A model generated the notes under the pieces. It saw only the letters and a list, made by a program, of their open reading frames with translations, did no database searches and was not told the origin of the DNA. Source: an uncultured Legionella sp. (lineage in GTDB: Bacteria; Pseudomonadota; Gammaproteobacteria; Legionellales; Legionellaceae). Taken from it: a stretch of 64,000 nt of DNA. Location of the stretch: assembly GCA_902168255.1 (NCBI GenBank), contig CABHON010000016.1, positions 1 to 64,000 on the forward strand. The letters are read 5' to 3'. Within the stretch, counting starts at the first letter, position 1; every line of letters begins with the position of its first letter. The position numbers were made by a program, and so were the translations under genes. Shown here piece by piece: positions 54,501 through 63,368 of this stretch.

Positions 54501-57500
54501 TGAATTATTCAACATTGATGAAAAAGCCGTTTCTCTTGATCATGATTTTTTTGCTTTAGGCGGACATTCCCTTTTAGCCACTCAAATGATTGCGCGTATT
54601 CAACAAAACCTTAAACTACAATTACCCGTTTCTAAAATTTTTGAATTACGTACAATCAAAAAATTTGCAGAATATTTATCTACGCTTCAAAACAATAATA
54701 CTGGCCTATCATTAACTCCTTTTATTCAAAAAACGTCGATTCCTCTTTCTTACTCGCAGCGATCGCTATGGTTCTTTTTCCAACTAGATAAACATTCATC
54801 TCTCTATAATATTCCCTTTTTAATTCGTTTTAAAAAAGCAAATAAAGAATATCTCATTCGTGCTTTCCATCATGTTATTGAAAACAATCCGGCCTTAAGA
54901 ACCTTCTTTGAAGAAACAGAGGATGATCCTATCCAGCATATATTGCCTTCTATTGATTTTAAAATTACTGTATATGAATCGCCGGAGCTATTTTTTCAGG
55001 AAATGCCTACTTGGGATAATACTCCGTTTGATTTGCTGCAAGGTCCGTTGTTTAGGGCTATGCTCACAACAGAAGGAACAGATGTTTTATTATACTTCAA
55101 TATTCATCATATTATTTTTGATGGTTGGTCATTCAAAGTTCTCCTGCATCAATTGGCAGCAACGTATGAGGCCATTCAAAAAAACCTAGCATTACCTCAA
55201 TTAGCAACATCTTATTCTTATACAGATTTTATCCAGTCACAACGTCTATGGATTCAGGAAGATAAACTATCCAAAGAATTAAGCTATTGGCAACAATTAC
55301 TGCAAGGTGCAACCACTTCGTTGGATTTACCCACCGATTTTCCTTATCCCAAACAACAACAATATATCGGTGATACTCTCACCATAAATTTATCCTCTTC
55401 TCTAGCAACCTCTTTAAAAGAGCTAGCATTAGAGAACCAAACCACGCTTTTTTCTGTACTAATAACCGCGTATTTTATTTTACTTTATCGTTATACTAAA
55501 CAACCCGATATCATTATCGGCACTCCCATTGCTGGACGATTTCAAGCAGCGCTCGAACCTATCATAGGATATTTTGTCAACGTATCACTTTATCGGCAAC
55601 AACTAGCAAATAAAAAAACCTTTCATGAGCTTTTACAATCCGTCCATCAAAATGCTTGCGACGCATCAGATAATCAAGCGTTACCCTTTGAAGTTTTATT
55701 AAATTCTCTTGATATTTTATTTGATCCGAAACAAACTCCTTTATTTCAAGCCATGTTTAGTTTACAAACAGGCCATCAACTCGCCGGTTCATTGGGAAAC
55801 ACGGGTATTCATTACTCTGTAGAAGAACGACATGCAAAAGGGGCTAAAACCGATCTATTAATGTCACTCAATGAAATGGAAGATGGCTCGCTTCATGGTT
55901 ACGTGGAATATCGTACGGATTTATTCACAAAAGCCAGCATTCTGCATTTAAGGGCGCATTATGATAATTTACTTCAAGCTATTGTAGATAATCCAACTGC
56001 TTCCATAGGAGAATTAACGATTCTATCTTATGAAGAATATGAATGCTTAGTAAAAACATGGCCATACGGTGAGAAAAAACCCTGGCCAGAAAAAACTGTA
56101 TTGGAAATGATAGAAAAGACAGTAGCACAACATGCCACTTCAAAAGCATTAGTCTTTCAAGGAAAAACCATAACTTACACCGAATTTTGGCAGAAAGTGA
56201 ATGAATTAGCTGCAACGTTGTCCTCTTTACAAAAAGAAACGACTTGCAATAGTGAGGAGGTGATTTTAGCGACCCCTATTATTGGTATTCTTCTCCCACG
56301 CGGCTCGGAAATGATCATCACCATGTGTGCCATTTGGAAAGCTGGCGCTGCTTTTCTTCCATTAGATGCCGATTATCCTGAAGATCGTTTGCGATACATG
56401 CTCGAAGATTCAAGCGCAAAAATTATTATTAGTACGCCTGAATTAAAAGCACAGCATTCTAATCTTGGCGAAGAGGTGCAATTTATTACATTGCCTCTAC
56501 TTGCCCCTAATGAAATATCCTTTGTAGGGGCAGGTCTTGTACCTGCCCGTCGACGGGCGAGTACAAGACTCGCCCCTACGGGAAACCAAAAACTCAACTG
56601 CTCATTACACAGCCTCTCCTATATCATTTACACCTCTGGTTCAACAGGCCAACCAAAAGGAGTTGCCCTGGAGCATTTTGGATTAAGCAATGTTATAAAC
56701 TATGTGGTTGATCTCTATCAATTACGCGCCAATATGCGCGTATTGCAATTCACCTCTATCAATTTTGACGCATCCATAAAAGAAATTTTCTCCGCCTTAG
56801 TTTCCGGTGCTTGCCTTTATATTGTCGATAGCGAAATGCGTCGTTCCCCAGAAAAATTACAAGCCTTTATCGCTGAACAACAGATACAAATTGCTTCACT
56901 ACAACCTGTAGTACTTGAAAGTTTTGAAAAAAAACCAATCCCTGGCCTTGAAATCATTGATGTGGGGGGTGATGCTTGTGATGCGAATACCATTAACTAT
57001 TGGCAAAATCATTGTCGTTTATTAAATACTTATGGCCCAACAGAGACAACCATTATTTGCAGCACCAAGCATTACACCATGCCGGTCGTTAACCAAAATA
57101 TTGGCCGTCCTTTATATAATACTGAAATGTTTATTTTGGATGAAGAATTGAATCCTGTTCCCACAGGCGTTATCGGTGAACTGTTTGTAGGTGGGCTTGG
57201 CCTTGCCCGCGGATATTGGAAGCGCGAACAATTAACATTAGAAAAATTTATATTACATCCTTTTTCAGATGATCCGAATGCACGCCTCTATCGAACGGGA
57301 GATTATGCACGCTGGCTTCCTAATGGTGAATTAGATTTTATTGGCCGTATCGATAACCAAGTTAAGATTAGGGGATATCGCATTGAAACAGGCGAAATTG
57401 AAACCTTACTTAATGCTTATCCGAAGATCAAACAAGCAGTAGTTATTGCCCACAAAGAACAGCAAATATTAGTTGCCTATTTTACTAATCACGAAGAAAT

Positions 57501-59037
57501 TAATACGGATCATTTACGACATTATCTTGCAGAAACATTACCAGAATACATGATTCCTGCTGCCTTTATTTCACTGGATGCCTTACCGTTAAATTTAAGC
57601 GGAAAAATTGATCGCAAAGCACTCCAAGCAAAAGATTTTCGATTATTAAAACGGGTGAAAGTATTGGTTGAACCGCGCACTAAAATTGAAGCCCAGCTTT
57701 GTCAAATTTGGAAAGAAGTATTAAAAACCGATCAAGTAGGTGTAGAAGACTCATTTTTCGAATTAGGCGGGCATTCTCTCAGCGCTTCACGGGTTTCTTC
57801 ACGCTTCCAAACACGTCATTCTATTCCTTGTCCTGTTTCTTTAATTTTTAAATGTAAGACGATAGCCTCGCTTGCTGAAGCCATCCAAGAAAAAAATGTG
57901 TCAAATGAGTCTGAAATAAACAAACAATTGATGCAAACAGATATTACTCTAGCGAAGGATCTACTAGATACTATTAAATATCCAAAAGCTCAACATTATC
58001 ACTTTCCTCCCCGTTGCATTTTAATAACCGGGGCACATGGCTTTTTAGGCGCTCATTTATTACAAGAGTTATTAATAGAAACCGAGGCGTCAATTATTTG
58101 TATAGTACGGGCAAAACAGCAAGAAGACCTTAAACAAAAAATTATTCGTGATTTAAATCGTTTCAATTTGTCCTTACTTGCAGATAACCCAAGGGTAGAA
58201 TGGTTACGTGGTGACTTAAGCCAACCAATGTTAGGATTAACAGAAAAAGAATACGATCGATTATGTAAGAATGTCGATAGCATTTATCATTCGGGTGCTT
58301 GGGTCAACCATATTCTAACGTATGAAAGTTTGCGCGCCACTAATGTGGAAAGCACCATAACTTTTCTCAAAATGGCATCAACTTATCAACAAAAAGTGGT
58401 TAACTATCTATCTACCACCAACGTTGCCTTAGCGATGGATGATTTAGAAAATGCCGGCGGTTATGTGCAATCCAAATGCATCAGCGAAACTATTTTACGT
58501 GAAGCTGAAAAGTATGGTTTCAATATTCGTATTTTCCGTCCCGGAAATATCACCGGCCACTCAAAAACAGGCGTATGCGTTGCTGAAAATAATCATGCAT
58601 TGTCACGAATAAAATCCTGTATTCAATTGGGTATTGCCCCTAATTGGATTTTACCTACTGAAATGTTGCCGGTAGATTTATTAAGTAAAGCCATTGTCAG
58701 GTGGTCTTTGAAAGAAACATTACCACGTAATACATGGAACCTAAATAATATTCATTTATTATCATGGAAAAATTATATAAATTATTTAAATGAAATTGGA
58801 TTTAACATCCAAACGGTTTCTTTAAATGAATGGAAAAAATCTTTAAAAAATTTAAATGAAAATAATGCGCTATTTGCTTTTAAAGATTTTTATATAAATG
58901 CCGTTGAAGATAATTCTTCACGAATATATGCGCCACAAGAAAATATTTTAGAAGAGGTTGGTTTGGAGTATCCTCAAAATTACGCCGCACTCGTCAATTT
59001 GTATTGGGGATATTTAAAAAAGATACAATTTATTTAA
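51514..59037 (+). CDS. Dimodular non-ribosomal peptide synthetase with terminal reductase
   Basis: The 2507-residue enzyme has the order C1 (about 1-430), A1 (455-970), PCP1 (985-1055, Ser in LGGHSL near 1014), C2 (1070-1505), A2 (1530-2030), PCP2 (2050-2125, LGGHSL near 2084), R (2165-2507). C1 has lost HHxxxDG (residues 133-139 read HRLIINT), while C2 keeps HHIIFDG. Both A domains have core motifs (YTSGSTGKPKG, YTSGSTGQPKG). R has TGAHGFLGAHLL and YVQSK, so NAD(P)H release as aldehyde or alcohol is expected. Hand-aligned pocket codes are DIFTTCGMGK for A1 and DAKSDGTIIK for A2; I match neither to a known amino acid. Two GC-rich palindromes sit in frame inside A1 and before the A3 core of A2. 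No partner genes (carrier-protein transferase, MbtH, exporter) lie beside it. AAGG seven bases before the ATG is the ribosome site. Confidence 0.95.
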   Translation: MTISHSNTSLSVAQKRIWFECQSGEILQNSVVLAYEIEGELSHSVLQKALSQLVEEHDIFRTTIFSSNKNLERFVHEHMKVELKCVSLEPNSDIYPTIQHLVNKPFNIATGPLFRFHLLQKTPQQSIFLLVFHRLIINTCSLKKIVREISKNYQTLFSQSSSPLEPALSYSNLIAYEKKYREESHYRETIRHWTSRIKDKQFHLDLTRLPESEETLSHVRSKRITLSKKINEKISAFCQKFSCTPEHLFLTTLQALLYRYTDTQDIIINRPEEIVYKEEWKNLIGPTGNILPWNVRIHANMSCLELFAQNQQFDSYKKYYPHAHITDIVRTIRSRFNHHFDGFFTNVSLEQESIPFHEFVLPEVSIRALPQYIHRTRTEELQVFFNEYKQQFFLSFDYAAKLSSKSVEHFATHYENLLENILQDPTKKLSTINFLPSETIQQLLGPVISSNPIYPDIVTLFEKTVELYPHHTAVVDEKESLTYAQLNQAANQLAHALKSASNKTENSLGKSNRIGLAMGRNVRMVIATLGILKAGAAYVPLDPAYPQERLAYMIKDANISLVVTEKPFDSFIQSCHTVETFLLSESLNTLKSFPIDNISTKPSLNDLAYVIYTSGSTGKPKGVLVPHRGLPNLAQYQQKLFSLEPQTRCLQAGSINFDITAFELFAPLIFGGSLYIANDEQRRLPLKLQDFIIRQKIEIVVTTPSVLAHFDWVSMPDVRVITVCGEACEQKLMDFWAQGRIFINGYGPTEITMGSHFKIYEPNTVFNNLGPVVPNVKAFILDSHKNLLPDGMPGELYIGGVGVAKGYLNLPQQTQEKFIQNPFISLLVPARRRASTRLAPTQSPLPFEDILYRTNDIAYRLEDGDFMYLGRNDDQVKIRGLRVELGEIEEKIKTYPDIERVLVRAFSHETLGKVLVGYFIQNTLKKPIEEPALRHYLQSCLPEHMVPSYLIKVPHFPIMRNGKIDYQALPNPFISAEHFDHEQCSKIEQVLIHIFAELFNIDEKAVSLDHDFFALGGHSLLATQMIARIQQNLKLQLPVSKIFELRTIKKFAEYLSTLQNNNTGLSLTPFIQKTSIPLSYSQRSLWFFFQLDKHSSLYNIPFLIRFKKANKEYLIRAFHHVIENNPALRTFFEETEDDPIQHILPSIDFKITVYESPELFFQEMPTWDNTPFDLLQGPLFRAMLTTEGTDVLLYFNIHHIIFDGWSFKVLLHQLAATYEAIQKNLALPQLATSYSYTDFIQSQRLWIQEDKLSKELSYWQQLLQGATTSLDLPTDFPYPKQQQYIGDTLTINLSSSLATSLKELALENQTTLFSVLITAYFILLYRYTKQPDIIIGTPIAGRFQAALEPIIGYFVNVSLYRQQLANKKTFHELLQSVHQNACDASDNQALPFEVLLNSLDILFDPKQTPLFQAMFSLQTGHQLAGSLGNTGIHYSVEERHAKGAKTDLLMSLNEMEDGSLHGYVEYRTDLFTKASILHLRAHYDNLLQAIVDNPTASIGELTILSYEEYECLVKTWPYGEKKPWPEKTVLEMIEKTVAQHATSKALVFQGKTITYTEFWQKVNELAATLSSLQKETTCNSEEVILATPIIGILLPRGSEMIITMCAIWKAGAAFLPLDADYPEDRLRYMLEDSSAKIIISTPELKAQHSNLGEEVQFITLPLLAPNEISFVGAGLVPARRRASTRLAPTGNQKLNCSLHSLSYIIYTSGSTGQPKGVALEHFGLSNVINYVVDLYQLRANMRVLQFTSINFDASIKEIFSALVSGACLYIVDSEMRRSPEKLQAFIAEQQIQIASLQPVVLESFEKKPIPGLEIIDVGGDACDANTINYWQNHCRLLNTYGPTETTIICSTKHYTMPVVNQNIGRPLYNTEMFILDEELNPVPTGVIGELFVGGLGLARGYWKREQLTLEKFILHPFSDDPNARLYRTGDYARWLPNGELDFIGRIDNQVKIRGYRIETGEIETLLNAYPKIKQAVVIAHKEQQILVAYFTNHEEINTDHLRHYLAETLPEYMIPAAFISLDALPLNLSGKIDRKALQAKDFRLLKRVKVLVEPRTKIEAQLCQIWKEVLKTDQVGVEDSFFELGGHSLSASRVSSRFQTRHSIPCPVSLIFKCKTIASLAEAIQEKNVSNESEINKQLMQTDITLAKDLLDTIKYPKAQHYHFPPRCILITGAHGFLGAHLLQELLIETEASIICIVRAKQQEDLKQKIIRDLNRFNLSLLADNPRVEWLRGDLSQPMLGLTEKEYDRLCKNVDSIYHSGAWVNHILTYESLRATNVESTITFLKMASTYQQKVVNYLSTTNVALAMDDLENAGGYVQSKCISETILREAEKYGFNIRIFRPGNITGHSKTGVCVAENNHALSRIKSCIQLGIAPNWILPTEMLPVDLLSKAIVRWSLKETLPRNTWNLNNIHLLSWKNYINYLNEIGFNIQTVSLNEWKKSLKNLNENNALFAFKDFYINAVEDNSSRIYAPQENILEEVGLEYPQNYAALVNLYWGYLKKIQFI
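53990..54036. repeat. In-frame GC-rich palindromic element, copy 1
   Basis: The sequence around GCCCGTCGACGGGC (54001-54014) and its flanks TCTTGTGCCT and AGGCGAGCACAAGA-type arms match copy 2 at 56524-56579 over about 46 bases with few differences. In the reading frame it encodes LVPARRRASTRLAPT at about residues 828-842, in the loop between KFIQNPF and LYRTND, which in other synthetases is short. The outer left arm of the palindrome is worn. Confidence 0.85.
56524..56579. repeat. In-frame GC-rich palindromic element, copy 2
   Basis: A nearly perfect 56-bp palindrome: GTAGGGGC...GCCCCTAC at the ends, TCTTGTAC and GTACAAGA inside, and CCCGTCGACGGG in the centre. In the reading frame it encodes VGAGLVPARRRASTRLAPTG, residues about 1670-1689. 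It stands just before YIIYTSGSTG, the A3 core of the second adenylation domain. The peptide is the same as in copy 1 over 15 residues. Confidence 0.92.
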
Positions 59038-59084
59038 CTTGAGTTGCGCAAAGTAAATCAGTGTTAATGGTTTGAACTGGCGTG

Positions 59085-59103
59085 GGGCGATCGGCGATCG
59101 CCC
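59085..59103. terminator. Perfect hairpin between convergent genes
   Basis: GGGCGATC, a GGC loop and GATCGCCC make an 8-bp perfect stem 47 bases after the synthetase stop and 13 bases beyond the 3' end of the opposing gene. There is no T-run. It could act as a two-way transcription brake or belong to a REP-like class. Confidence 0.5.
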
Positions 59104-59115
59104 GTAAGATCGTTT

Positions 59116-61743
59116 TTAAAACTGAGGTGATCTAGGTTTCACTGTTTCTTTTTCAACTTCATCTAATTGATCCGCACGTAATTTTTTAGAACAACTTCGT
59201 GTGATCATTGGATGAGTTCTTTTTCCTAGAAAAGAGCGAAGAGACGAAGTAGAATTATTTTTTACTGTGGTTACTGATGGCTCTTTTTTTGTAGCAATCA
59301 AAAGAAGCGCTTTTTCAACAGAAGAGACTAAACCTAAAGCAGGTGAATCCTTTAATTTTTTTTCTAATATCTCAAAAAAATGTTGGAATCTCTCTAAGAC
59401 AACCAAATTTCTTTCGTTATTATTTTCATGTTGAGAATAATCTTTATGTGAATTAAAAGAATACGACCCAATAATATCTTTAAGAGCATAAGGAATATGT
59501 GCATAGGATCGACTACGGAAAACTTGAAGGAAATGATATATATCCATTAATTTTTGTAATACTTCCATAACAGCTTCTCGAACAATACTATTCGGATGGG
59601 TAATTAATTTATTTATTTTATCGACAACTTGTAGAGAATGAGTTTCATTGGGCACACTATTTTCCCTAAATGAAAATTTATAAATACTCCACTCAACCAA
59701 TGTAAACAGGCTTGAAATAAGGAAAGGCTTATATTGGTTAAGGCTCATTTTATTTTTGGCTGGCAATAACATTTCCCAAAGAACATCAGCATTAAGCAAT
59801 CTATTAATTCCGTTTGTATTGGGCCACTCATTTCGATCAAGAGCTATCGACGCTAATACACATAAAGGATGGTTCATTACTTCAGAATGTACTAAAATAT
59901 CCCTCCACCCCTTATTTAACATCTCTCGATGCTCTTTCTGGGTAACAGACAATATTGCATATAGCCGAACTTTGTGGACAAAAAATTCAACTTGTTCTCC
60001 AAGATGAAAAGACCATCTTAATGCCACACGCAACGTTTGGTTTAATGAAATAATCTGTTGCGTTACCATATCATGTGTACCTTGCATTATTTTTGGCAAC
60101 ATCATTTGCAAAGAGTACAATGTTTTCTCTATTGCATCTAACACAACCTGCGGCAAAGAAAACTTATCTTTAAGAGTACTAAGAAAAGCCTGCAGTTGAT
60201 ACCAAAAAACCATTTTTTCGTTTGATCCTATTAATGGAAATAACTCTCCTACTAACGGAAAAAAATAAGTGGTGTTTTGGAACACCATGCTTAAAACGTG
60301 CCCCCAAAAATCATTCACTGTTTTTGGCGGGCATTTATTTAAAAGATTTTTTATTATTAAGCTAATGGAATCTATCATATTGCTATTATATGCTAGATTC
60401 GAAGAAGGTTCTTCAGCTAAAAAATCTAAAATATACAATAATTTTTCACAATTTTCTTGTCTTTGGTTAGAAGAACCATTAAAGTGCCCTGACATAGAAA
60501 GCAACATTTGTACAAAAAGTTTTTCATGATTAGCCTTCCTCGGATCGCGCGTTGATACCAACGAATCCAAATCCTGCATTACCTTATTCCATATCACATT
60601 AAATGCCTGGGCAGAATTAAAACTTTGGGTAAGTAACTTTTTAGCTGTGAGATGACAACTTTTTCTATTAATGATTTCCAGAAGGCTTTCTGTTTCAGAA
60701 TCAGGTAAAAGAGATAATGCTTTATCCCCACAAAAATTTTCCCATGCAGGTAAAAAATTATGTTCTATCACTGGTTGAGAAGAAATTTCTTCGGAAAAGC
60801 AAGAAACTACGGAATCAACAGGGATATCATTCCCCAAATTTTGTTTTATTTCTACAGGTAAATAAGGAATCAAACCTCGCTGAAGGATGTCAATTGCCGT
60901 GATTATTGGCCTTGCAATATTAGGGTTTGAGGATAATGTATTTTTAATATTTATTAACGCATTCCATTGCTCCACAATATTTTCAATATTAACAAGGTCA
61001 AGAGATTCTCTAAGAATATGTATATAAGTAAAAAAATTTCTTGGAGAATAAGAAGCGGCAACCAAGGGTAAATATTGCAGCATCCCTTTAAAAGAATTAA
61101 TTTCTTTTGTAGCTGGCAAATAAGTTAACTGCAATAAGTGCGCCTTTAATAAAGAGAAATACTGTTTTTCCGGGAACGACTTTGCACTTAATGTTGCTAA
61201 TAGTCTATTAAAGTGTGTATAGCCTTCCGGCAATAATAAAAGCCGACTTACAATATTTTCCAAAACTTCATGAATGATGTCTTCTACTGTGCTCCCAATA
61301 TTTGGAAGTTGTAATCCCTGCCACATTTTATTATATAAGTCTATAAGAAACTCAACATTTTTGTGTCGTTGTATAATAATATTAACGCATAGCCTATAAT
61401 TGTTATAACTCTCTTCTATGTCATGTATATCGTTATTCGACAACAATTCTAAAAATGTTTCTATAAAATAAATAACAACATCAGCAGGAAAAAGCTTCGA
61501 GTTATTTTTTTCCTCCATCCTGCTTAGCAGACGTTTAAATGCATTATAACTGTTGATCCAATCGGATTTGTCTAATTTTTTCCATTTTTCCCAAAATGTT
61601 GCAAATAACTCTTCATCTGATAAATATTCATCTAATTGTGGATGAATAATTATTTGATCCAACAGTGAAACATCTATTTTTTGACAGTCGATATCTATAG
61701 ATCTAAGAGTAAAACTGTCAACCAAATTCAAAAAAGTGTTCAT
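59116..61743 (-). CDS. Large helical protein of unknown function, candidate secreted effector
   Basis: The 875-residue protein has no signal peptide and no membrane helix. It looks all-helical, with many amphipathic segments of about 40-45 residues reminiscent of ARM/HEAT-type solenoids, although I cannot assign repeats with certainty. The last 60 residues change character: a Ser/Thr-rich linker, then GKRTHPMITRSCSKKLR, which resembles a basic nuclear-localisation signal, then an acidic LDEVEKETVK near the C-terminus, like the Glu-rich tails of Dot/Icm substrates. The start ATG at 61743 lacks a strong ribosome site. It converges on the synthetase gene. Effector status is inference. Confidence 0.8.
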   Translation of the reverse strand: MNTFLNLVDSFTLRSIDIDCQKIDVSLLDQIIIHPQLDEYLSDEELFATFWEKWKKLDKSDWINSYNAFKRLLSRMEEKNNSKLFPADVVIYFIETFLELLSNNDIHDIEESYNNYRLCVNIIIQRHKNVEFLIDLYNKMWQGLQLPNIGSTVEDIIHEVLENIVSRLLLLPEGYTHFNRLLATLSAKSFPEKQYFSLLKAHLLQLTYLPATKEINSFKGMLQYLPLVAASYSPRNFFTYIHILRESLDLVNIENIVEQWNALINIKNTLSSNPNIARPIITAIDILQRGLIPYLPVEIKQNLGNDIPVDSVVSCFSEEISSQPVIEHNFLPAWENFCGDKALSLLPDSETESLLEIINRKSCHLTAKKLLTQSFNSAQAFNVIWNKVMQDLDSLVSTRDPRKANHEKLFVQMLLSMSGHFNGSSNQRQENCEKLLYILDFLAEEPSSNLAYNSNMIDSISLIIKNLLNKCPPKTVNDFWGHVLSMVFQNTTYFFPLVGELFPLIGSNEKMVFWYQLQAFLSTLKDKFSLPQVVLDAIEKTLYSLQMMLPKIMQGTHDMVTQQIISLNQTLRVALRWSFHLGEQVEFFVHKVRLYAILSVTQKEHREMLNKGWRDILVHSEVMNHPLCVLASIALDRNEWPNTNGINRLLNADVLWEMLLPAKNKMSLNQYKPFLISSLFTLVEWSIYKFSFRENSVPNETHSLQVVDKINKLITHPNSIVREAVMEVLQKLMDIYHFLQVFRSRSYAHIPYALKDIIGSYSFNSHKDYSQHENNNERNLVVLERFQHFFEILEKKLKDSPALGLVSSVEKALLLIATKKEPSVTTVKNNSTSSLRSFLGKRTHPMITRSCSKKLRADQLDEVEKETVKPRSPQF

Positions 61744-61948
61744 TTTTTATCCTAAAATTTTTTCAGCATTGTAACACTGTTTTCTTAATAAAAAATTATT
61801 TCTGTAATTTGTTTCTTTTACTTAATATAGACATCCACTCAAAATAGTACATTGTGCTGAGAATTAATGAATTTTTAATTAAACATTTTGAATGCTGCTA
61901 TACAACATGGTATTCTCAATAGGATTTAATTACTAGGTATCATATATC

Positions 61949-63115
61949 ATGAAAAATAGCCTTAAAACGTTGGTTACTTTAGCTTTTTTAAGTTGTGGAT
62001 GCTCCTCAGCTTTTGCCGAAAAATCTGATATAACGCAGCCTTCTCCAGCTATTCAAACTTTTTTAAGCAGTCAAAAAAACCAGCTTTCCAAAACATTTCC
62101 TTATCGCATTAATTTGCCTAAAAATGGTCAAATTAATAAAAATGATGCGGGTATACGCATTGCTGAAGATGCTAAACAACTCTCTTCCGATACTGTAGGA
62201 CAAGTTTTTTACTATGATCTTTATGATCATGCCATGCGGGTTCCACACTGGCATGCCAATACTCATGAAGTAGGTGTGGTATTAGAAGGTAAAATGCGTA
62301 TTACCATATTTGAAGGAAAGGGCGAATCAAAAGTTTTTACGGTTGAGAAAAATGGTACCTGGAGCATTCCTTCTGCCTCTTTGCATGCCCTTGAAAATGT
62401 GGGCTCTACTAACTTAAAATTTTTAGTAAGTTATGACGTTCCTAACTCGGCAGATCGAGACTTTGCTACCGCTTGGGCAGCACTTCCGGATGCCATGTTA
62501 GAGCATTCTGTTGGACTAACAAAAGACGAAATAGCTTCTGTTAAGAAGACAACCATCAATCGCCTTAGCAAATATGATCCAAGCGCAACAGTTGAAAATC
62601 AAGACGTGAAAAGTCCTTTTTCCAATAATCTTTCTGCTGTTAAACCTGTTATAAAAAACAAACTGGGCAGTATTCGTCGAGTAGATTTCCATAACACGCC
62701 TAAAATGGGCAATATGACCCTGCAACAAAGCATTCTAAAACCTGGCACAATGCGGGAACCTCATTGGTACATTGGAGGCGATGATTTATTGTATGTCTAT
62801 AAAGGCACAGGCTTTTTCACTATGATGGATGACGATGGCAAAGTGTTCAATGCCATGGTTAAACCAGGTGATCTCGTTTTCATTCCTGTTGGGGTCTTTC
62901 ACTCTTATCTCAATACCGGCCCAGAAGATTTAGAAATATATGAAACCTTTAAACAAGCAGGTAAATCAAAACATGTCACCGAAATTACTTTATTAAGTGG
63001 CGCCCAGCATTTTGATGCAGCAACCATGTCTGGCGCCCTGGGTATTAGTAAAGAATCGGCGCAAAAAATGATACAAAGACATCCTCAAAAATATTTAGTG
63101 GATTTTAATTCCTAA
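61949..63115 (+). CDS. Exported bicupin (oxalate-decarboxylase-like)
   Basis: The 388-residue protein has a signal peptide (MKNSLKTLVTLAFLSCGC...AFA) and two cupin domains. Cupin 1 has the metal set VPHWHANTHEVGVVLEG and SASLHALENVG (H-W-H, E, H). Cupin 2 has REPHWYIGGDDLLYVYKG and PVGVFHSYLNTG, where the second His is Tyr and the Glu is Asp, so one metal site is altered. The layout resembles oxalate decarboxylase and related periplasmic bicupins. The real substrate is unknown. A strong terminator follows. Confidence 0.85.
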   Translation: MKNSLKTLVTLAFLSCGCSSAFAEKSDITQPSPAIQTFLSSQKNQLSKTFPYRINLPKNGQINKNDAGIRIAEDAKQLSSDTVGQVFYYDLYDHAMRVPHWHANTHEVGVVLEGKMRITIFEGKGESKVFTVEKNGTWSIPSASLHALENVGSTNLKFLVSYDVPNSADRDFATAWAALPDAMLEHSVGLTKDEIASVKKTTINRLSKYDPSATVENQDVKSPFSNNLSAVKPVIKNKLGSIRRVDFHNTPKMGNMTLQQSILKPGTMREPHWYIGGDDLLYVYKGTGFFTMMDDDGKVFNAMVKPGDLVFIPVGVFHSYLNTGPEDLEIYETFKQAGKSKHVTEITLLSGAQHFDAATMSGALGISKESAQKMIQRHPQKYLVDFNS

Positions 63116-63122
63116 TTCTAGA

Positions 63123-63159
63123 ATACAAGAAGTGACTTAACATAAGTCACTTCTTGTAT
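63123..63159 (+). terminator. Intrinsic terminator of the bicupin gene
   Basis: A perfect 17-bp inverted repeat (ATACAAGAAGTGACTTA at 63123-63139 and its complement at 63143-63159) with a 3-base loop is followed by a T-rich stretch (ATTTATATTTTCTT). It starts eight bases after the stop codon. Confidence 0.8.
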
Positions 63160-63368
63160 ATTTATATTTTCTTCAAACGAGTACCAATCCGTCTTTTACG
63201 TTAGAATCACCTTTTCAATAGAAACAATATTCCTATCACCATTTGAAATGGTAATATCTAAGTCATACGGTTATAAAAAGTAAGAGAAAATATCAGATCA
63301 CCTTGAACTTCACAATAATTAAGCTACTTTTTAATAGGTAAAAATCCATCAATAATGAGGTATCAATA

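Noticed and set aside
56373..56597. A leftward frame that encodes a peptide similar to the palindrome peptide
   Set aside because: Because the element is a palindrome, both strands give similar peptides; the leftward frame has no other support.
51514..59037. Treating the synthetase and dapE as one biosynthetic cluster
   Set aside because: dapE is a complete lysine-pathway gene with its own context, and the reading direction alone is weak evidence for a joint role.
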